A stretch of DNA of 64,000 nucleotides from an uncultured Eubacteriales bacterium (lineage in GTDB: Bacteria > Bacillota_I > Bacilli_A > RF39 > UBA660). Made by a program: the position numbers and the translations under genes. The notes under the pieces were generated by a model. It was not told where the DNA came from. It saw only the letters and a program-made list of their open reading frames with translations, and made no database searches. This document shows positions 34,987 through 43,640 of this stretch, piece after piece (positions within the stretch are counted from its first letter, which is position 1; each line of letters starts with the position of its first letter). Location of the stretch: the NCBI GenBank assembly GCA_905188025.1, contig CAJJKI010000007.1, positions 1 through 64,000 on the forward strand, read 5' to 3'.

Positions 34987-35920
34987 TAGAAATAAAATAG
35001 TACAATATTTTAAAAGAGAAATAAAAGAAAACGGAAAAGTCATAGCAACCGATATGAGCAATTTAGCCCCAGCAATATACGACGCAGATAAATTTTATTT
35101 AGTTCCAAGAATAGATCATAAAGATTATATAGAAACACTATTAGACATTTGCAAAAAAGAAAAAATAGATTGTATTTTTGCACTAATTGATCCTGAACTA
35201 TCACTGATAGCAAAAAATAAAAATAAATTTTTAGAAATAGGAGCCACACCGTTGATTTCAAATTATAATGCAGTAGAATTAGCATTTAATAAGTATGAAA
35301 TGTATAAATATTTAACAAAAAAAAATGTAAAAACACCTAAAACATATATAGACAAAAAAGAATTTTATAATGATTTAGATAATTCTAAAATTAAATTTCC
35401 AGTGTTTGTAAAACCGGTTACAGGAAGTGCAAGTATAAATATTTCAAAAGTTAACTCACAAGAAGAAATAGAATTACTATTTTCATTATATGATGATTTA
35501 ATAATACAAGAATATATGGACGGTCAAGAAATAGGAGCAGATGTATATATTGATCCAATTTCCAAAAAAGTAGTTTCAATATTTACAAAAGAAAAAATTA
35601 AAATGAGAGCTGGAGAAACAGATAAATCCAGATCTTTTAAAGATGAAAAATTGTTTAATTTAATTACTACAACGGTTGAAGAAATAGGTTACGAATATAT
35701 GATAGATATGGATATTTTTAAAATAAATAATGAATATTACATTTCCGAAATAAATCCTAGATTTGGTGGCGGATACCCACACGCATACGAATCAGGAGTT
35801 AATTTTCCCGAACTAATTATCAATTCAATAAACGGCATAGAAAATAAAAATGAAATAGGCCATTATGAAGAAAATATTTATATGATGAAATATAATGAAA
35901 TAAAAATAGTTAAAGAATAA
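34958..35920 (+). CDS. ATP-grasp carboxylate-amine ligase, CarB-like
   Basis: A 320-residue ATP-grasp enzyme. A pre-ATP-grasp Rossmann part (MNILITSAGSRNKIVQYF, LVPRIDHKDYIETLL) is followed by ATP-binding strands (FPVFVKPVTGSASINISKV, LIIQEYMDGQEIGADV) and the metal-binding end YISEINPRFGGGYPHAYE. Enzymes of this type in polysaccharide loci join an amino acid or carboxylate to an amine of a sugar. The ATG at 34958 has GGAGTGA upstream; GTG at 34949 is part of it. It overlaps the GNAT gene by 29 bases and is followed at once by a PaaK-like gene. The substrate is unknown. Confidence 0.8.
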   Translation: MNILITSAGSRNKIVQYFKREIKENGKVIATDMSNLAPAIYDADKFYLVPRIDHKDYIETLLDICKKEKIDCIFALIDPELSLIAKNKNKFLEIGATPLISNYNAVELAFNKYEMYKYLTKKNVKTPKTYIDKKEFYNDLDNSKIKFPVFVKPVTGSASINISKVNSQEEIELLFSLYDDLIIQEYMDGQEIGADVYIDPISKKVVSIFTKEKIKMRAGETDKSRSFKDEKLFNLITTTVEEIGYEYMIDMDIFKINNEYYISEINPRFGGGYPHAYESGVNFPELIINSINGIENKNEIGHYEENIYMMKYNEIKIVKE

Positions 35921-35931
35921 GAGGAGCATAA

Positions 35932-37203
35932 ATGGATTCATTTATAAGAAGAGTTACCTTTTGGTGCCTTGATATAATAAAAGGCAGTAAAGTATTAAAA
36001 AACGTTAAAGAAATAAAAAAAATAATTAATGTAGGGAAAAGTAATCAAAAACAATTGAATAATATCTTGACATACGCTTGTAACAATTCTGATTATTACA
36101 AGAAAATTAATTCAACAAATTTAAAAGATTTCCCTGTTATGGATAAGAAAAAATTAGTAGAAGCTTATGACAAGATACTAATAGGTGATATTAATGAGAA
36201 AAAGTTACATTGGACTTGTACTAGTGGATCAACTGGAACCCCATTAAAAATACCGCAAGATCGAGAAAAAAGAAATAGAACAAAAGCAGATTTGATTTTT
36301 TTCAATAAAAAAGCTGACTGGCAATTAGGAGATAAATATGTTTTTATTCGATCATGGACCAGTCAATATAAAATGTCAAAGTTACGTATTTTTGCACAAA
36401 ATTTCATAATGATAGATACAAACACATTCAACGATAAATCAAAAGAAGAATTAAGAAAACTGCTCAAAAAAGATAAAAAAATTAAATGTATATTAGGATA
36501 TTCATCAGCATTGACAAGCTTTGTAGAATATTTGCAGAGAAAAAAAGATAATGCATCAATGTTCCATATTAATGTGATAGTAACAGCATCTGATGAATTA
36601 ACTCAAAGTGCAAAAAAGCAATTAAAAAAAATGTTTAACTGCAAAATTATAAACAGAATTTCCAATGAGGAACATGGGTTACTAGCAATGAATTTTGATA
36701 ATACCGACTATTTTACACTTAATACAGCGAGTTACTATTTTGAAATTTTAAAGTTAGATTCTGACATTCCAGCTGAATTTGGTGAATTAGGGAGATTAGT
36801 GGTAACAGATTTATATAATAAAAAATTTCCTTTAATAAGGTATGATATAGGAGATTTAGCAATAGGGATATCAAAAGATAATAAAGGTAGTATTAACAAG
36901 CTAAGTTCGTTTGAAGGTCGTAGTGGTGATATTTTGTACAACAGTGATGGAGCCCCAATAACATGTGTTTCACTATCAACTCATTTATGCACAATACCAG
37001 GAATAAGTCATTATCAATTGCAAATTAAGAATAATGTTAAAACTTTATGTATAGTGCCTAGTGATGAAAAAATTGATAATAATTTATTGAGACAAAAACT
37101 TAATGAAATATTTGGAAAAAAAGAAAAAATTAATGTTGAAATGGTAAAAAATATATCACTAGAAAAAAATGGCAAATACAGAACTATCAAGTTTATAAAA
37201 TAA
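35932..37203 (+). CDS. PaaK/CapK-like adenylate-forming enzyme
   Basis: A 423-residue member of the phenylacetate-CoA ligase/CapK branch of the adenylate-forming superfamily. The phosphate loop is WTCTSGSTGTPLKIP, NRISNEEHGLLAMNF contributes the Glu region, and LIRYDIGDLAIG carries the conserved Asp. The C-terminal mini-domain ends KNGKYRTIKFIK. In capsule loci these CapK-like proteins are common, with unproved roles in activating a carboxylate. Together with the ATP-grasp gene just upstream it suggests an amide-linked decoration of the glycan. Spacing to neighbours is 11 and 34 bases. Confidence 0.82.
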   Translation: MDSFIRRVTFWCLDIIKGSKVLKNVKEIKKIINVGKSNQKQLNNILTYACNNSDYYKKINSTNLKDFPVMDKKKLVEAYDKILIGDINEKKLHWTCTSGSTGTPLKIPQDREKRNRTKADLIFFNKKADWQLGDKYVFIRSWTSQYKMSKLRIFAQNFIMIDTNTFNDKSKEELRKLLKKDKKIKCILGYSSALTSFVEYLQRKKDNASMFHINVIVTASDELTQSAKKQLKKMFNCKIINRISNEEHGLLAMNFDNTDYFTLNTASYYFEILKLDSDIPAEFGELGRLVVTDLYNKKFPLIRYDIGDLAIGISKDNKGSINKLSSFEGRSGDILYNSDGAPITCVSLSTHLCTIPGISHYQLQIKNNVKTLCIVPSDEKIDNNLLRQKLNEIFGKKEKINVEMVKNISLEKNGKYRTIKFIK

Positions 37204-37237
37204 ATAAAAATACATTTCTAGATAAGGAGAGATAACT

Positions 37238-38350
37238 ATGAAAGAAAAAAAAGTTTTATTTGTAGCATCGGTATTAGGCCACATAACAGCATTTCATACG
37301 CCATATCTAAAAATGTTCAAAGAAAACAATTGGAAAACTTATGTCTTTGCAAAAAAAACTGTAAACAGTATAAATAAACTAGAATTTTGTGATAAATTCT
37401 ATGATGAGCAAATAGAAAGAAATCCATTAAGCATAATCAACATTAAAGAAATTAAAAAATTGAAAAATATAATTGATATAGAAAAATTTGATATTATTCA
37501 TTGTCACACACCAATTGGAGCAGTTATAACCAGATTGGCAGCAAAAAAAGCAAGAGAAAAGTATGGAACAAGAGTTATATATACGGTTCATGGGTTTCAT
37601 TTTTTTAAAGGGGCACCACTAAAAAACTGGTTAATATTTTATCCTATAGAGTGGTATCTTTCAAAGTTAACTGACACGTTAATAACCATTAACATCGAAG
37701 ATTATCTCTTTGCTAAAAAACATTTTAATAAGAGATGCAAGGAAATACAATACGTACCAGGAGTTGGAATTGACGTCAAAAAGTTTGATGTCAAACTATC
37801 ACAAAAAGAAAAAACGGCACTAAAAGAATCATTAGGTTTAAAAAAAGAAGATTATGTACTCACATGTATTGCTAGATTAGATAAAAACAAAAGTCAAGAC
37901 TTTCTGATAGATAGAATGAAAGAACTAGCAAAAAAAGACCAGAATATTAAGCTATTATTGGTGGGCCCTGATGAACTTAACGGAAAATACCAAGAAAAAG
38001 CAAAAAAATATAAACTAAATAATAGCATCTATTTTGCAGGGAAAAGAAGTGATATTCCGCAAATATTAAAAATAACTGATATTGTAGTAAGTGCATCAAA
38101 AAGGGAAGGACTACCGGTAAATATAATGGAAGCTTTAGCTTCAAATATACCAGTAGTTGCATTAAACTGCAGAGGAATGAGTGACCTGGTAGCAAATGGC
38201 CTAAACGGTTATATAGTAGCCAATAAAGAAGAATACGTTAATAAAATACTAGAAATAAAAAATAATAATACACTTGAAAAAATTAAATTAGAACAAAAAT
38301 TTATAATATCATCTGTAGAAAAAGAAATGAAAAAAATATATAAACTGTAA
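37238..38350 (+). CDS. glycosyltransferase family 4
   Basis: A 370-residue GT-B glycosyltransferase. An N-terminal nucleotide-fold half (FVASVLGHITAFHTPYLKMF, DIIHCHTPIGAVITRLAA, YTVHGFHFFKGAPL) is followed by the donor-binding half (VLTCIARLDKNKSQDFLI, LLLVGPDELNGKYQEKA) and the EX7E-type region SKREGLPVNIMEALASNIP. This resembles PglA/EpsD/CapM enzymes that add a sugar to the lipid-linked bacillosamine-type residue. RBS AAGGAGAG. Same strand and close spacing as the rest of the locus. Confidence 0.9.
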   Translation: MKEKKVLFVASVLGHITAFHTPYLKMFKENNWKTYVFAKKTVNSINKLEFCDKFYDEQIERNPLSIINIKEIKKLKNIIDIEKFDIIHCHTPIGAVITRLAAKKAREKYGTRVIYTVHGFHFFKGAPLKNWLIFYPIEWYLSKLTDTLITINIEDYLFAKKHFNKRCKEIQYVPGVGIDVKKFDVKLSQKEKTALKESLGLKKEDYVLTCIARLDKNKSQDFLIDRMKELAKKDQNIKLLLVGPDELNGKYQEKAKKYKLNNSIYFAGKRSDIPQILKITDIVVSASKREGLPVNIMEALASNIPVVALNCRGMSDLVANGLNGYIVANKEEYVNKILEIKNNNTLEKIKLEQKFIISSVEKEMKKIYKL

Positions 38351-38371
38351 TAATTATAAGAAAGGAATAAA

Positions 38372-39445
38372 ATGGAAAATATTTTAAGCTTTATATTATA
38401 TATAATAATATATTTAATATCTGCGATTTTGATGACTAGAAGTATAAAAAAGAAACGAAAAGTTTTATTCATAATAGCACTTTTAATTCCAGTAATATTT
38501 GCCAGTCTTAGATACTGTGTAGGCACCGATTACGAAAACTATCATTATACATATATAAATTATTCGCATCTTTCAATAAAAGATTTTCTGAAAATAGGAG
38601 TCAATAACCCTGGATTATTTTTGATAATAAAAATTGCCAGTACAATTGGAAATGAAAAAACATTTTTTGGATTATGTGCATTGATAATATATTGGATATT
38701 TATAATAAGAATAAAAAAAGATTATGAAAAGTATTCATTGTTTTTATTAATTTTTCTTTTTTTAATGCAGCCATTTACAAACGGTTTTAACATAATTAGA
38801 CAAACTATTGCAATATCAATATCTTTTGCAAACTTTCAAAATATATATGATAGAAAATTGAAAAAATTTATGTTACTATTGTTTATTGCGATGGTATTTC
38901 ATGTTACAGCAATAGTAACATTACCAATGTATTTTTTATACAGTGAAAATAAAAAAAGCCCATATTCATGGAAGTCAATATTTATAGTATTATTTAGTAT
39001 AATAATATTTAGTAACATACAATTAATTTTTCCAATGCTAAGTAAATTATCATTCTTAAGTCAATATAGTTCATATTTATCATCTACAGCAACAGTCGGT
39101 AGCAATGCTTCACTATTGTTAAAATCAATAGTAATATTGTTTATACTTATTTTCAAAAGAAACTTAGAAAAACATGATAAGAAAAACAGTTTTTTAATAA
39201 TGTTGCTGTTAATTTCATTAAGTTTAGAATTAACTGGTTTTTTCTCTGCATTTATAAAAAGATTATCCATGTATTATTATAGTATTCCATCAATCCTGTT
39301 ACTATCTCAAATACCAAAAGTTGTAAAAAGCAGCAGAAATAAATTGTTAATGTATTTAGGTATATTCACATATGCCATACTATTATTCTTCATAAGCTAC
39401 GTCATATTTAAACAGTCAAATATAATACCATATAGAATTAAATAA
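38372..39445 (+). CDS. EpsG-like polysaccharide polymerase (Wzy-type)
   Basis: A 357-residue polytopic membrane protein with about ten helices. The short motif RYCVGTDYENYHY after the second helix is typical of the EpsG family, and NGFNIIRQTIAISISF matches the conserved Arg-Gln segment. It would polymerise repeat units outside the membrane after export by the flippase gene downstream. It lies 21 bases after the GT4 gene and shares its codon style. Confidence 0.85.
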   Translation: MENILSFILYIIIYLISAILMTRSIKKKRKVLFIIALLIPVIFASLRYCVGTDYENYHYTYINYSHLSIKDFLKIGVNNPGLFLIIKIASTIGNEKTFFGLCALIIYWIFIIRIKKDYEKYSLFLLIFLFLMQPFTNGFNIIRQTIAISISFANFQNIYDRKLKKFMLLLFIAMVFHVTAIVTLPMYFLYSENKKSPYSWKSIFIVLFSIIIFSNIQLIFPMLSKLSFLSQYSSYLSSTATVGSNASLLLKSIVILFILIFKRNLEKHDKKNSFLIMLLLISLSLELTGFFSAFIKRLSMYYYSIPSILLLSQIPKVVKSSRNKLLMYLGIFTYAILLFFISYVIFKQSNIIPYRIK

Positions 39446-39463
39446 AATTGTAAGGAGGAACAA

Positions 39464-40465
39464 ATGAAACCATTATTTAGCGTAATAGTCCCAGTATATA
39501 ACGCAGAAAAATATTTAAGAGAATGTATTGATTCAATAATAAATCAAACATACAAAAATATTGAAATTATACTTATTGACGATGGTTCAACAGATGACAG
39601 TGGAAAAATATGTGATCAATATTTAAAGAAAGATAATCGAGTAAAAGTAATACATAAAAAAAATGAGGGAGTGTCAATTGCAAGAGAAACAGGTGTAAAA
39701 ATAGCAACAGGAGATTATATTAGTTGCATTGATAGCGATGATTGGATTTCAGAATGTTATTTTAGTTTATTTTCAACAATAATTAAAAATAATTCGCCAG
39801 AAATAGCATATTGTAGTTATTACACTGTAACAAATAACAAAAAAGTAAAACATAATCAGCAAATAGAATCTGGATTATATAAAAAAGATAAAATAATTAA
39901 AAATATTTTTCCAATTTTACTAGAAAATAGCGAAGGGAAATACTTTATTCCTCATTTATGGGCAGCAGTTTTTAGAAAAGAATTATATGAAAAATATCAA
40001 GTGAAAAATGTTAAAATAGATATTGGAGAAGATAATGCGTGTAGCAAATGTATGATATATCATGCAAGTAGTATTTACTTATCAGATGAAGCCCTATATT
40101 ATTATAGAATAAATCAAGATTCGGTTACGGGTGGCAAAAAAGCATATCTTTGGGAAGGACCATCAAGAATCAAAGAACATTTAGAAAAACATATAAATAT
40201 AAATGATTATGATTTCAAAAATCAACTGAATAGGCATATTTCACATTGCCTAATAGATATCACAATATCTCAGTTTAACAAAAAAGAAAGTTATAAACAA
40301 TTAAAAAATGAAATAATATCAAATTTGAATAAAAATAATTACAAAAATATAATTAACAATTGCAAATATAAACCAACTACCAAAAATTATTGGGCAGTAA
40401 AGGCTTTAAAAAGTGAAAACATTGCCATTTTGTGGCTATATAGTAAGATAAGGAAATTAAAATGA
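39464..40465 (+). CDS. glycosyltransferase family 2
   Basis: A 333-residue GT-A glycosyltransferase. It starts FSVIVPVYNAEKYLRECIDS, with EIILIDDGSTDDSGKICDQY and the DXD-like SCIDSDDWISE, then the helical C-terminal part common to EpsJ/CpsJ-type enzymes. It adds one sugar of the repeat unit. RBS AAGGAGGAAC. The last four bases overlap the flippase start. Confidence 0.92.
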   Translation: MKPLFSVIVPVYNAEKYLRECIDSIINQTYKNIEIILIDDGSTDDSGKICDQYLKKDNRVKVIHKKNEGVSIARETGVKIATGDYISCIDSDDWISECYFSLFSTIIKNNSPEIAYCSYYTVTNNKKVKHNQQIESGLYKKDKIIKNIFPILLENSEGKYFIPHLWAAVFRKELYEKYQVKNVKIDIGEDNACSKCMIYHASSIYLSDEALYYYRINQDSVTGGKKAYLWEGPSRIKEHLEKHININDYDFKNQLNRHISHCLIDITISQFNKKESYKQLKNEIISNLNKNNYKNIINNCKYKPTTKNYWAVKALKSENIAILWLYSKIRKLK

Positions 40466-41766
40466 AACAGAGTAGTGCAATTAAAAATGCAGGTTGGATA
40501 ATAGGTTGTAAAATAATTAAAGCCTTGTTAACTCTTATTGTGACAATGATCACAGCGCGATATCTAGGCCCTGCAAATTATGGATTAATAAGCTATGCTG
40601 CAAGTATAGTAGCATTTGTAGCACCTATCATGAAATTAGGATTAGATTCAATATTAGTTCATGAAATAGTAAACGATGAAAAAAATGAAAGTAAAATATT
40701 AGGAACTTCAATACTGATGAGCCTTTTATCGGCCATCATGTGTATAATAGGAATATATTTATTTGTTTCAATTATTAATGCTGGTGAAAAAGAAACAATT
40801 ATTGTTTGTCTAATATATAGCATTTTGTTGATATTTCAAGCTTTCGAAATGATTCAATATTGGTTTCAAGCAAAACTGCTAGCAAAATATTCATCAATAG
40901 CTATGTTGTTATCTTATATATTAGTAACTGGATTTCAAATCTTTTTATTGATTACAAATAAGAGTGTTTACTGGTTTGCCATTTCCAATTCAATGGATTA
41001 TATGATAATATCATTAATTCTATATTCAATATATAAAAAGCAGCAAACAAAAAAACTATCATTTTCGTTCGATATTTGCAAAAAAATGATTAAAAAAAGT
41101 AAATATTATATATTAGCTAATTTGATGGTAACAATATATGCACAAACAGATAAAATAATGTTAAAATTAATGATGGATAACGCATCAGTTGGCTATTATT
41201 CCGCAGCTGTAACCTGTGCTGGAATGGCTAGTTTTGTTTTTGCAGCAATTATAGACTCAGCAAGGCCATTGATTTTTGAAGCAAAGAAAAATAATAATTT
41301 AATAAAATACGAAAAAGGTATAATAAGTTTATACTCAATTGTAATATATTTTTCAATTTTTATTTGCTTGATTGTAACATTTTTAGCTCCATTAATTATA
41401 AAGATAATGTATGGCAACGAATATATTAATTCAATTTCTATATTAAGAATAATTGTGTGGTATACAACTTTTTCATATCTAGGTTCAGCTAGAACAATTT
41501 GGATTATGGCAGAAAGCAAACACAACTATTTAATGCTTATTAACTCAGCCGGAGTATTTTTAAACATATTTATTAATTATATGTTAATACCAGTTTATGG
41601 AATTTCCGGTGCAGCAATTGCAACTGTATTAACAGAAATATTTGTTAATTATATTATTACCTTTTTTATAAAGCCTATAAAGAACAACAATGTATTAATA
41701 GCTAAAGCACTAAATATAAATAAATGTATAAATTTAATAAAAAAAAGTAGAGGAGATTATAAATGA
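40462..41766 (+). CDS. Wzx-type oligosaccharide flippase
   Basis: A 434-residue MATE/MOP-fold exporter with 12 predicted membrane helices. The N-terminal NAGWIIGCKIIKALLTLIVT and TARYLGPANYGLISYAAS, with YAQTDKIMLKLMMDNASVGYY in the middle, are typical of the polysaccharide biosynthesis (RfbX) family. It flips lipid-linked repeat units across the membrane for the EpsG-like polymerase. Four-base overlaps on both sides show tight coupling with the GT2 and acetyltransferase genes. Confidence 0.92.
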   Translation: MKQSSAIKNAGWIIGCKIIKALLTLIVTMITARYLGPANYGLISYAASIVAFVAPIMKLGLDSILVHEIVNDEKNESKILGTSILMSLLSAIMCIIGIYLFVSIINAGEKETIIVCLIYSILLIFQAFEMIQYWFQAKLLAKYSSIAMLLSYILVTGFQIFLLITNKSVYWFAISNSMDYMIISLILYSIYKKQQTKKLSFSFDICKKMIKKSKYYILANLMVTIYAQTDKIMLKLMMDNASVGYYSAAVTCAGMASFVFAAIIDSARPLIFEAKKNNNLIKYEKGIISLYSIVIYFSIFICLIVTFLAPLIIKIMYGNEYINSISILRIIVWYTTFSYLGSARTIWIMAESKHNYLMLINSAGVFLNIFINYMLIPVYGISGAAIATVLTEIFVNYIITFFIKPIKNNNVLIAKALNINKCINLIKKSRGDYK

Positions 41767-42269
41767 ATATAAATATTAATAGTAATCTGACAAAATTTGC
41801 AATGCACAAAATACAGCATTATAATCACAAAAAATATTGGAAAAGGAGAAAAGAGGTTGTAGATAACAATTCAAAAAAATCTAAATTAATAAGAATGTAT
41901 TATTTGTATTATATTAAAAAGTCAGACGCATATGGAAATGCATCGATGGGTACAGATTTAGGTAAAGGAGCATTATTTGCAACACCGCCAAATTTACCAC
42001 ATCATTTGAATGGAATTATTATTTCACATTATGCGAAAATTGGTGAAAACTGTACCATCTTTCAGCAAGTAACAATTGCGGAAGGCAAAGAAAAAAAAGC
42101 AGCAACTATTGGAAATAATTGTTTAATAGGAGCTGGTGCTAAAATAATTGGAAATGTAAATATAGGAAACAATGTAAAAATTGGCGCCAACGCAGTCGTA
42201 GTAACAGATATTCCAGACAACTGTACAGCAGTTGGTGTGCCAGCAAGAATAATCAAACATGAAAAATAA
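41763..42269 (+). CDS. serine acetyltransferase-like hexapeptide acyltransferase
   Basis: A 168-residue left-handed beta-helix acetyltransferase. After a ~70-residue helical N-terminus come GIIISHYAKIGENCTIFQQ, IGNNCLIGAGAKIIGNVNIG and VVVTDIPDNCTAVGVPARI. This is the CysE/colanic-acid type with the catalytic His in ISH. In this setting it probably O-acetylates the glycan or its precursor rather than making O-acetylserine. It overlaps the flippase by four bases and VanZ by eleven. Confidence 0.87.
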   Translation: MNININSNLTKFAMHKIQHYNHKKYWKRRKEVVDNNSKKSKLIRMYYLYYIKKSDAYGNASMGTDLGKGALFATPPNLPHHLNGIIISHYAKIGENCTIFQQVTIAEGKEKKAATIGNNCLIGAGAKIIGNVNIGNNVKIGANAVVVTDIPDNCTAVGVPARIIKHEK

Positions 42270-42681
42270 ACTATCAACAATCCTCATGTTCCTCTGGATG
42301 CTCCTAATCTTCATCATGTCATCCTTTGATGCTACTGAGTCAGCTAACCAATCTAATTTTATCGTAAACATAATTAACAATATTTTTAAAATAGAAAACA
42401 TTGAATTATTAAGCTTTATAATTAGAAAACTAGCTCATTTTACTGAATATCTGATATTAGGATTCCTAACAATTAATATGCTAAATAAAAATGATATATC
42501 TAAAAAATATCTCTTATCAATACTTATATGTATAATATATGCTACTAGTGATGAAATACATCAACTATTTGTACCAGGTAGAGCATGTCAATTAATAGAT
42601 ATCCTAATAGATAGTATTGGATCTATTATTGGAATATATTTATATAAATTAATTAATACTAAGATTCTAAAAAATAATTAG
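42259..42681 (+). CDS. VanZ family membrane protein
   Basis: A 140-residue protein with four membrane helices. IMSSFDATESANQSN, the KLAHFTEYLILGFL motif and YATSDEIHQLFVPGRACQLIDI are the VanZ family signature. The family affects envelope or teicoplanin tolerance through an unknown mechanism. Codon usage returns here to the CTA/ATC/ACC style of the core genes, although it overlaps the foreign-looking acetyltransferase. It is therefore probably the native boundary of the inserted capsule block. Confidence 0.9.
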   Translation: MKNKLSTILMFLWMLLIFIMSSFDATESANQSNFIVNIINNIFKIENIELLSFIIRKLAHFTEYLILGFLTINMLNKNDISKKYLLSILICIIYATSDEIHQLFVPGRACQLIDILIDSIGSIIGIYLYKLINTKILKNN

Positions 42682-42691
42682 AATCTTTTTT
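42661..42691 (+). terminator. terminator of the first capsule operon
   Basis: AAGATTCTAA-N7-TTAGAATCTT followed by TTTT, overlapping the VanZ stop codon. Confidence 0.85.
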
Positions 42692-42761
42692 CATGTTAGT
42701 TGACATATCTTAATGATTGTACTAAAATATAAACGGTTAACAAATTAAGGAGATGAATAAA

Positions 42762-43427
42762 ATGAATAATCAAAATCATTACAATGCTATATATTATGAT
42801 ATATTAGTAAAATCTTTCTTATCAGCAAGAGGCTATAATGCTACTGAAATAGATTTAAATTCAGAATATTTTGTTAGTGAATTTGCCAGTTGGATTAAAG
42901 AAAGAAGAAAGATGGGATTAGATTATTTGTCGTTTATTGAACCTTTAATAAACTTGAACAATACTAAAGAAATCATTGCAGAAATAGGCAAGGGAGAATC
43001 AGATAGTCTTTTAAAAGATACTGATTCTATAATGATAACCCCATTTACTAAACATATAGAAAGAATTAAGCCTGAAACTTTAGTAGAAGGCTCTCTATGG
43101 ATAGAAAGAAGTCATCCATTAATCATTCGTGGTAATAAATCTACTGATATAAGTAAATGTAATATCCAAAGATTTATTACTCATAATCCATATTCTAAAG
43201 GTAATATTAGAAATTGGGAAACACTACATAATAGTGAAAAATATAATATAACAGTAGGTATTTATGGTAGTATCTTTGATAATGATATAGATGGCAAAAT
43301 AAAAATGTTAAATCAACTAAAAGAAAAAATAAAAGATAATTGTTTTTATGAAAGAAATACTGATGTAAATGGAGTATATATGCATGTTATTTCAAGTAAT
43401 CGCAAAATACTAAAACCACATTTTTAA
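42762..43427 (+). CDS. stand-alone homologue of the Fic protein C-terminal domain
   Basis: A 221-residue protein. The ATG at 42762 has AAGGAG nine bases upstream, and the ATG at 42753 is too close. No known motif, but essentially its whole length aligns by eye with residues ~213-425 of the Fic protein at 48058-49335: FLSARGYNATEIDL with FIKARNLPEDIDL, GKGESDSLL with GQGHYDSVL, MITPFTKHI with ILSPYSELL, and GIYGSIFDNDIDGKIKML with GAFGSTWDKDIDEKIKAI. It could be an inhibitor, target or partner of a Fic enzyme, or a free-standing copy of a sensor domain. Host-like codon usage. Confidence 0.65.
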   Translation: MNNQNHYNAIYYDILVKSFLSARGYNATEIDLNSEYFVSEFASWIKERRKMGLDYLSFIEPLINLNNTKEIIAEIGKGESDSLLKDTDSIMITPFTKHIERIKPETLVEGSLWIERSHPLIIRGNKSTDISKCNIQRFITHNPYSKGNIRNWETLHNSEKYNITVGIYGSIFDNDIDGKIKMLNQLKEKIKDNCFYERNTDVNGVYMHVISSNRKILKPHF

Positions 43428-43448
43428 TACTTAAAAGCAGGATTAACC

Positions 43449-43467
43449 GGTTCTTTGTCAAATAGTG
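43449..43467. repeat. orphan sequence resembling an ISL3-family terminal repeat
   Basis: GGTTCTTTGTCAAATAGTG resembles the GGCTCTTTGTCAA-type inverted repeat that ends ISL3-family insertion sequences. No second copy and no transposase is present in the gap, so at most it is a scar at the left border of the AAA/vWA block. Confidence 0.3.
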
Positions 43468-43503
43468 GGCGCGGTTCCAAATAATGATAAAGAAATTTGA
43501 ATA

Positions 43504-43532
43504 AGTGAGTGCTAAAATGCACTTGCTTTTTT
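43504..43532 (+). terminator. Rho-independent terminator
   Basis: AGTGAGTGC-N6-GCACTTGCT with two wobble pairs, followed by a six-T run, upstream of the AAA gene. Confidence 0.7.
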
Positions 43533-43640
43533 CGATTATGGACAAATTATTATTCAATTTAGATAAAAAAATATAAAATTTGAAAAAATAGTAAGAAAAA
43601 AAGATTTTATATGGTAAAATATAATTGTGTGGTGATGAAA

